From Korobacter sp963758505 (GTDB taxonomy: Bacteria > Acidobacteriota > Terriglobia > Terriglobales > Acidobacteriaceae): 64,000 bases of DNA. Made by a program: the position numbers and the translations under genes. Below the pieces are notes generated by a model that saw only the letters and a program-made list of their open reading frames with translations, made no database searches and was not told the origin of the DNA. Shown piece by piece: positions 62,270 through 64,000 of the stretch. Where the stretch lies: the NCBI GenBank assembly GCA_963758505.1, contig CAVWVJ010000001.1, positions 1,426,001 through 1,490,000 on the forward strand, written 5' to 3'. The stretch's first letter is position 1. Each line of letters opens with the position of its first letter.

Positions 62270-62293
62270 ACTCCACCAACCGGGAAATCACGA

Positions 62294-62318
62294 GGGACGC
62301 CGACGGGCGTCCCTTTTT
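62294..62318 (+). terminator. Intrinsic terminator after the aminotransferase gene
   Basis: GGGACGCC/GGCGTCCC stem with a GACG loop and five T residues, 25 bases past the stop. Confidence 0.92.
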
Positions 62319-62325
62319 GCTTCCC

Positions 62326-62715
62326 CTACTTCGGCTTCTCAGTCCCGGGCACGCTGCAATTGCTGGTCACGTCCTGCACCTGCTCTACGTCGATGGTGTT
62401 GTAGGTAACTCCCGTCGTGCTCCCGGGGTTCGGCGGGGTTGCGACCTGTACCTGGGGATCGCTTTCGCCCACAATTCCGGTTACCCGCACCGTGTGTTCC
62501 ACCAGGCCCGACAAGCCTGACGTGTCGCCGCCCGTCACGCGGAATTGCCTTGGTTCAGGACCGCTTGCGGTGATTATGTAGGGCCCTTTCGCCAGCTTTG
62601 AGAGACATCCTTCCACCACCGCTGTCTCACCCTGGCTCTGCTGCGTACCGGACTGCGCAACTGCTGTAGCGGCCAGCAGAGAACCTCCTAACAAACTGAG
62701 AAAAACCTTCTTCAT
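62326..62715 (-). CDS. Small secreted DUF5818-like protein
   Basis: About 129 residues with a signal peptide (VFLSLLGGSLLAATAVAQ). The domain VVEGCLSKLAKGPYIITASG, FRVTGGDTSGLSGLVEHTVRVTGIVG and IDVEQVQDVTSNC follows the same plan as the N-terminal domain of the protein at 22210, including the paired cysteines in GCL and at the end. Here the domain stands alone. The ATG has GGAGG five bases upstream. It is probably periplasmic or outer-membrane exposed; function unknown. Confidence 0.8.
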   Translation of the reverse strand: MKKVFLSLLGGSLLAATAVAQSGTQQSQGETAVVEGCLSKLAKGPYIITASGPEPRQFRVTGGDTSGLSGLVEHTVRVTGIVGESDPQVQVATPPNPGSTTGVTYNTIDVEQVQDVTSNCSVPGTEKPK

Positions 62716-62944
62716 CACAGCCTCCACAGGACATTAGAGTGGAGGCGCTGTTATTCGTTGTGCTTCGGAACAACCCGGTTTTATTGCCGAGATAGACGGG
62801 GGCCGGGATACGACTCACATGCAAAACACGGGCCGCTCACGCCCGCTACCCGGGCGCGGGCCGAATGATTTTGGCCGCGAGAAAAACTCGGCGCCGGCAC
62901 AGTTGCGTCATATAATGTGCGGCACTTCGGAGCCGGAGGTGTTC

Positions 62945-63814
62945 ATGAGCAGCGTCACCGCTTCCCAACCTCAGTCCAGCCAAGCCGATCACGAACGTCG
63001 TCGCCTTTCGCTCCAGGCGTCGGTCCTGAATCCGCTCACCGACAGCTTTTTGCGGCGCGCCGGGGTCGCCGGCGGTATGCGTGTCCTCGAAATCGGTTGC
63101 GGCATCGGAGAGGTCTCGCTTATCACCGCGCGCCTGGTGGGGCCGCACGGACGCCTGCATTGCATCGATACCAACTCGCATGCGCTCGAAACGGCGGAAC
63201 GGCGGGTGCGCTCGGCCGGCCACGATCAAGTCAACTTCGAACACACGGATTTCGACGGCCACACCCCGGTGCGCGCCTACGATGCGGTGATCGGCCGTCA
63301 CATCCTGATACACACCGCGAATGCGCTCTCCGTATTGCGCCGTGCCGTCAGCATGATCCATGTCGGCGGCGTCGTGGCCTTCCAGGAATACGACATGACC
63401 TATCCACCGCGCACCATGCCGGAAATGCCGTTGATGCGGTCCGTCCTGGAATTGATTGTTGAGTTTTATCATCGCGCGGTTCCGATGCCCAACGTCGGGT
63501 CGCAGCTTTTCTGGCTCATGCAGGAAGCAGGGCTGCCGTCGCCCGAATGCCGGATGGAATGCGTCATGGATGGCGGCCCGCACAGCCCTGTGTACGAGTG
63601 GCTCACCGAAACGATCCGCAGCCTCCTGCCGCAGATGGAAGCTCTCGGCATGACGCCCTCTTCGGTCGTCAGCGAGAGCCTTGCGCAACGCCTGCGCGAG
63701 GAGGCTCTGGAAAAGCGCGGGGTGGCGATCATGCCTCCGCTGGTCGGGGCCTTTGCACGCAAAAGCTTTGCCAAGCCGGAGCCCCACGAAAAGCAGGGAA
63801 GAAAAGTTTTCTAG
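62945..63814 (+). CDS. SAM-dependent class I methyltransferase
   Basis: A 289-residue protein with the Rossmann methyltransferase core: MRVLEIGCGIGEVSLITARLVG (motif I), LHCIDTNSHALETAE (motif II), DAVIGRHILIHTANALSVLRRAV and GGVVAFQEYDM. This resembles ubiquinone/menaquinone-type and polyketide O-methyltransferases; the C-terminal ~110 residues are helical and variable, so the substrate is unknown. GGAGGTG before the ATG MSSVTASQ marks the start; the frame is open 42 codons upstream without homology. Confidence 0.9.
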   Translation: MSSVTASQPQSSQADHERRRLSLQASVLNPLTDSFLRRAGVAGGMRVLEIGCGIGEVSLITARLVGPHGRLHCIDTNSHALETAERRVRSAGHDQVNFEHTDFDGHTPVRAYDAVIGRHILIHTANALSVLRRAVSMIHVGGVVAFQEYDMTYPPRTMPEMPLMRSVLELIVEFYHRAVPMPNVGSQLFWLMQEAGLPSPECRMECVMDGGPHSPVYEWLTETIRSLLPQMEALGMTPSSVVSESLAQRLREEALEKRGVAIMPPLVGAFARKSFAKPEPHEKQGRKVF

Positions 63815-63832
63815 CCGCGGATTGGAGCTCTG

Positions 63833-64000
63833 CTACTCCTTTGCCGTGACCACCTGCGCCACAACTTGTTTCGCGTGCGCCAGCTCCGGACGCTCCACGC
63901 CGGCGTCTTTGCAGTTGTCCAGCAGCTGCTTGTAATAGTTCACTGCGAGATCGCGCTGCTGTACCAGTTCGGCGGAGTGCGCTGCTCCGTAAAGTCCGTT
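63833..64000 (-). CDS. C-terminal part of a helical repeat protein (5' end outside window)
   Basis: The last 55 residues before the stop read NGLYGAAHSAELVQQRDLAV, NYYKQLLDN, then C-x-D-A-G-V-E-R-P-E-L-A-H-A and VVAQVVTAKE. This looks like helix-turn-helix repeat units, as in TPR proteins. The gene begins beyond the right edge, so nothing more can be said. It converges on the methyltransferase gene. Confidence 0.6.
   Translation of the reverse strand, partial: NGLYGAAHSAELVQQRDLAVNYYKQLLDNCKDAGVERPELAHAKQVVAQVVTAKE

Overview
The window looks like GC-rich chromosome from a Gram-negative, aerobic, heterotrophic bacterium. The family mix fits Acidobacteriota (Terriglobia or Koribacter-like): a ~1050-residue secreted BNR/sortilin-type beta-propeller, a CadC-like winged-helix/TolB/TPR regulator, cytochrome c-TPR fusions, an orphan secretin with a TPR front end, and a bacterial deoxyhypusine synthase-like enzyme. 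The taxon is inferred from gene content, not from a marker gene.

Layout. 0-6.3 kb: polX (cut by the left edge), a basic-tailed small protein, a DUF255 thioredoxin protein, an MFS exporter, a nicotinate phosphoribosyltransferase and tatA. 6.3-16.8 kb: the BNR propeller protein, an ArsR-type regulator, a four-gene membrane operon (TPR/FlgO-like, NfeD protease, slipin, SPOR), NDH-2 and a lone receiver protein. 17-26 kb: nadE, a DsbA-like protein, a secretin, a frameshifted HAD phosphatase, secreted proteins, and a translationally coupled redoxin / cytochrome c-TPR pair. 26-31 kb: a polyamine locus holding pyruvoyl arginine decarboxylase, agmatine deiminase, N-carbamoylputrescine amidase and a deoxyhypusine synthase-like enzyme. 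31-38 kb: a LysR regulator, OsmC, icd-mdh, an isoprenylcysteine methyltransferase-like protein, nth and hemQ. 38-50 kb: a PAS histidine kinase, the CadC-like regulator, DyP peroxidase, a GH31 alpha-glucosidase coupled to an NTF2-like protein, YdeI, DedA and a PAS-GGDEF protein with a broken signature. 50-64 kb: tRNA-Gly plus an inverted tRNA-Gly fragment, ArsR/SRPBCC, a pseudo-receiver, an aromatic amino acid decarboxylase, TspO, metallophosphoesterase, a frameshifted membrane protein, parvulin, a long CDF transporter, OsmC, an aminotransferase and a methyltransferase.

How genes fit together. The polyamine locus gives a full arginine-agmatine-N-carbamoylputrescine-putrescine route. It lies beside an enzyme that could extend putrescine to homospermidine, with no spermidine synthase or AdoMet decarboxylase in view. 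PncB-like and NadE enzymes cover NAD salvage and synthesis, and icd-mdh form a TCA pair. Two genes (HAD phosphatase and a membrane protein) are broken by the same kind of +1 shift at a CTT-G position. No CRISPR array, integrase or intact insertion sequence was seen.
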